Notes under the pieces: generated by a model
Databases searched by the model: none
What the model was told of the DNA's origin: nothing
The model's input: only the letters and a program-made list of their open reading frames with translations
Source: Chitinophagaceae bacterium
GTDB taxonomy: Bacteria > Bacteroidota > Bacteroidia > Chitinophagales > Chitinophagaceae
Direction of reading: 5' to 3'
Assembly: GCA_947483345.1 (NCBI GenBank)
Contig: CANKNL010000003.1
Location: forward strand, 1-33,111
DNA length: 33,111 nt
Shown here: in pieces, positions 31,698 through 33,111 of the stretch
How the letters are laid out: the number at the start of each line of letters is the position of its first letter
How positions within the stretch are numbered: position 1 is the stretch's first letter
Position numbers and translations under genes: made by a program

Positions 31698-33111
31698 TTA
31701 TTTCAATGTCTCATCCAGCCATTTATAAAATTCATGTTGCCAAACCAGTGCATCTTGGGCAGTAAGTACCCAATGATTCTGATCGGGCAATAAAATAAAT
31801 TTACTTTTTATCCCTCTTAGTTGCGCCGCCTGAAATGCCTGCTGGCCCTGATCTATGGGCACCCGGTAATCCTTGCCACCCTGAAAAATTAAAATGGGCG
31901 TGTTCCAGTTATCAACAAAATTGCTGGGAGAGAACTGCATATATGATTTTTGAGCAGCCCTGTTTTGCTTATCCCAGTAGGCCCCGCCATAATCCCAGTC
32001 TACAAACCACAGTTCTTCAGTTGTGCCATACATGCTTTTAAAATCAAAAATGCCATCATGGCTAATAAAAGATTTAAAACGGTTATGATGCATGCCAGCC
32101 AGCATGAAAACGGAATAGCCGCCATAACTCGCGCCTACACAACCCAATCGTTTTTTATCAACATAATTTTCTTTACTTAACGCATCAATGGCACTTAAAT
32201 AATCCCGCATGGCCTGGCCGCCATGATCTTTACTGATCTCTTCATTCCAGGTGGTGCCATGTCCGGGCATGCCCCTTCTATTGGGGGCAACAACGATATA
32301 GCCATTTGCAGCCATCAATTGAAAATTCCACCGCATTGAATAAGATTGTGTTAAAGGCGATTGAGGCCCTCCCTGGCAATATAAAAGTGTTGGATATTTT
32401 TTGGCCGGATCAAAATCAGGCGGATAGATCACCCAAACCAGCATATCTTTTGCATCGGAAGTTTTTACAAATCGCCTTTCTGTTTTACTAAGCCCTATAC
32501 TGGCATAAGCCCCATCATTAACATGTGTTAGTTGTACCGTGTTTCCGGTTGTGATATCAACGGTATAAATTTCTGCCGCATGATTCATATCTGTTCGCGA
32601 AACGATTAACAGATCACCGGATTGGCCAATAATGCCGTTCACGTCAAAATCGCCTTTGGTAATTTGTTTTACCTGTGGCAACATTTTTGTAAGCCCCGGG
32701 TAATTTACCGAAAACAATTGCAGGGTACCGTTTATAGGGGCATAGAAAAAAATATGCTGGCCATCATCACTCCAGCGATAGCCTTCCACATGTATATCAT
32801 CTCTTGAAGCGGTAAGGTTCATTTTTGTAATACCGTTACTTACAATGATATCTTGTTTGTCTGCTTCAAATCCTTCACGTTTCATACTCAACCAGGCCAT
32901 TTCACCTTTTTTGTTAAAGGATGGATTGATATCATAACCCAGCATGCCTTCGGTTAAATTTCTGGTTTTTCCGGTTTCGATATTATACGAATAAAGATCG
33001 GTGTTTGTACTGATGGCATAAGCAGTGCCATATTTTTTTTTGGTACAATACACCACTTCTTTACTGTTCGGATTCCATACATAATCCTCATTACCACCAA
33101 ATGGTTTTTGC
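31698..33111 (-). CDS. S9 family peptidase (prolyl-oligopeptidase-like), N-terminus outside window
   Basis: The frame stays open to the right edge, so this is the last ~471 residues of a larger protein. The N-terminal part is beta-propeller repeat (DLYSYNIETGKTRNLT, DINPSFNKKGEMAWLS, EIYTVDITTGNTVQLT). The C-terminal ~240 residues are an alpha/beta hydrolase peptidase domain. The catalytic triad is visible: Ser in GASYGGYS, Asp in GGKDYRVP and His in DQNHWV. The family cleaves short peptides, commonly as dipeptidyl or acylaminoacyl peptidases. The GTG at 33056 is not the true start. A signal peptide cannot be judged because the N-terminus is missing. Confidence 0.9.
   Translation of the reverse strand, partial: QKPFGGNEDYVWNPNSKEVVYCTKKKYGTAYAISTNTDLYSYNIETGKTRNLTEGMLGYDINPSFNKKGEMAWLSMKREGFEADKQDIIVSNGITKMNLTASRDDIHVEGYRWSDDGQHIFFYAPINGTLQLFSVNYPGLTKMLPQVKQITKGDFDVNGIIGQSGDLLIVSRTDMNHAAEIYTVDITTGNTVQLTHVNDGAYASIGLSKTERRFVKTSDAKDMLVWVIYPPDFDPAKKYPTLLYCQGGPQSPLTQSYSMRWNFQLMAANGYIVVAPNRRGMPGHGTTWNEEISKDHGGQAMRDYLSAIDALSKENYVDKKRLGCVGASYGGYSVFMLAGMHHNRFKSFISHDGIFDFKSMYGTTEELWFVDWDYGGAYWDKQNRAAQKSYMQFSPSNFVDNWNTPILIFQGGKDYRVPIDQGQQAFQAAQLRGIKSKFILLPDQNHWVLTAQDALVWQHEFYKWLDETLK

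Noticed and set aside
1..33111. CRISPR arrays, insertion sequences, prophage or integrase genes
   Set aside because: No direct-repeat/spacer series, transposase motifs or terminal repeats were seen anywhere in the window.

Overview
The window looks like a chromosomal segment of a Bacteroidota bacterium, most likely of the Chitinophagaceae or a close relative. The evidence is A/T-rich coding DNA, two cell-surface proteins with type IX secretion C-terminal domains (a Por-type 'YPNP' tail and a gliding-motility CHU_C tail), families typical of the phylum (DUF4294, DUF2279, carboxypeptidase-regulatory-like domains, BshB1), and several TAnnTTTG-type -7 promoter elements. It reads as housekeeping chromosome with accessory surface and lipoprotein genes between. 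I see no insertion sequence, phage module, CRISPR array or integrase.

Layout. 1-3.3 kb: the end of a T9SS-secreted fibronectin-like protein (+), then a leftward group of a membrane Fe-S oxidoreductase followed by two tandem paralogous exported proteins with SHOCT-like tails. 3.4-9.3 kb: a phosphoribosyltransferase, an exported DUF2279 protein with a small exported neighbour, a phosphohexomutase, a protein-L-isoaspartate methyltransferase, a small membrane protein and a queuosine-precursor transporter. 9.5-12.5 kb: a 983-residue PKD-repeat surface protein with a T9SS type B tail. 12.5-13.5 kb: a small basic-tailed protein on the minus strand and the RNase P RNA gene with its own promoter and a very strong terminator.

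13.8-16.8 kb: leftward genes for a GNAT acetyltransferase, a Nudix hydrolase, DapF and a nucleoside phosphorylase. 16.9-22.1 kb: tRNA-Cys(GCA) with its terminator, a small membrane protein, glutaminyl-tRNA synthetase, a front-end-type fatty acid desaturase, BshB1 (bacillithiol pathway) and a DUF4294 protein. 22-25.4 kb: a lipoprotein overlapping the end of ccmF, then ccmF and ccmE (cytochrome c maturation), with a CxxxY-type CcmE.

25.5-28.5 kb: a rightward three-gene unit of ureohydrolase (arginase/agmatinase fold), membrane protein and radical SAM protein; the first two are translationally coupled and their joint function is unknown. 28.6-30.6 kb: two lipoprotein genes in tandem, the first with a glycine-rich linker between two halves. 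30.6-33.1 kb: a CarboxypepD_reg-like exported protein and an S9 family peptidase that runs off the right edge.

The most unexplained material is the ureohydrolase/membrane/radical SAM unit, the lipoprotein pair, and the SHOCT-like tandem paralogs. None can be called a new system from sequence alone.
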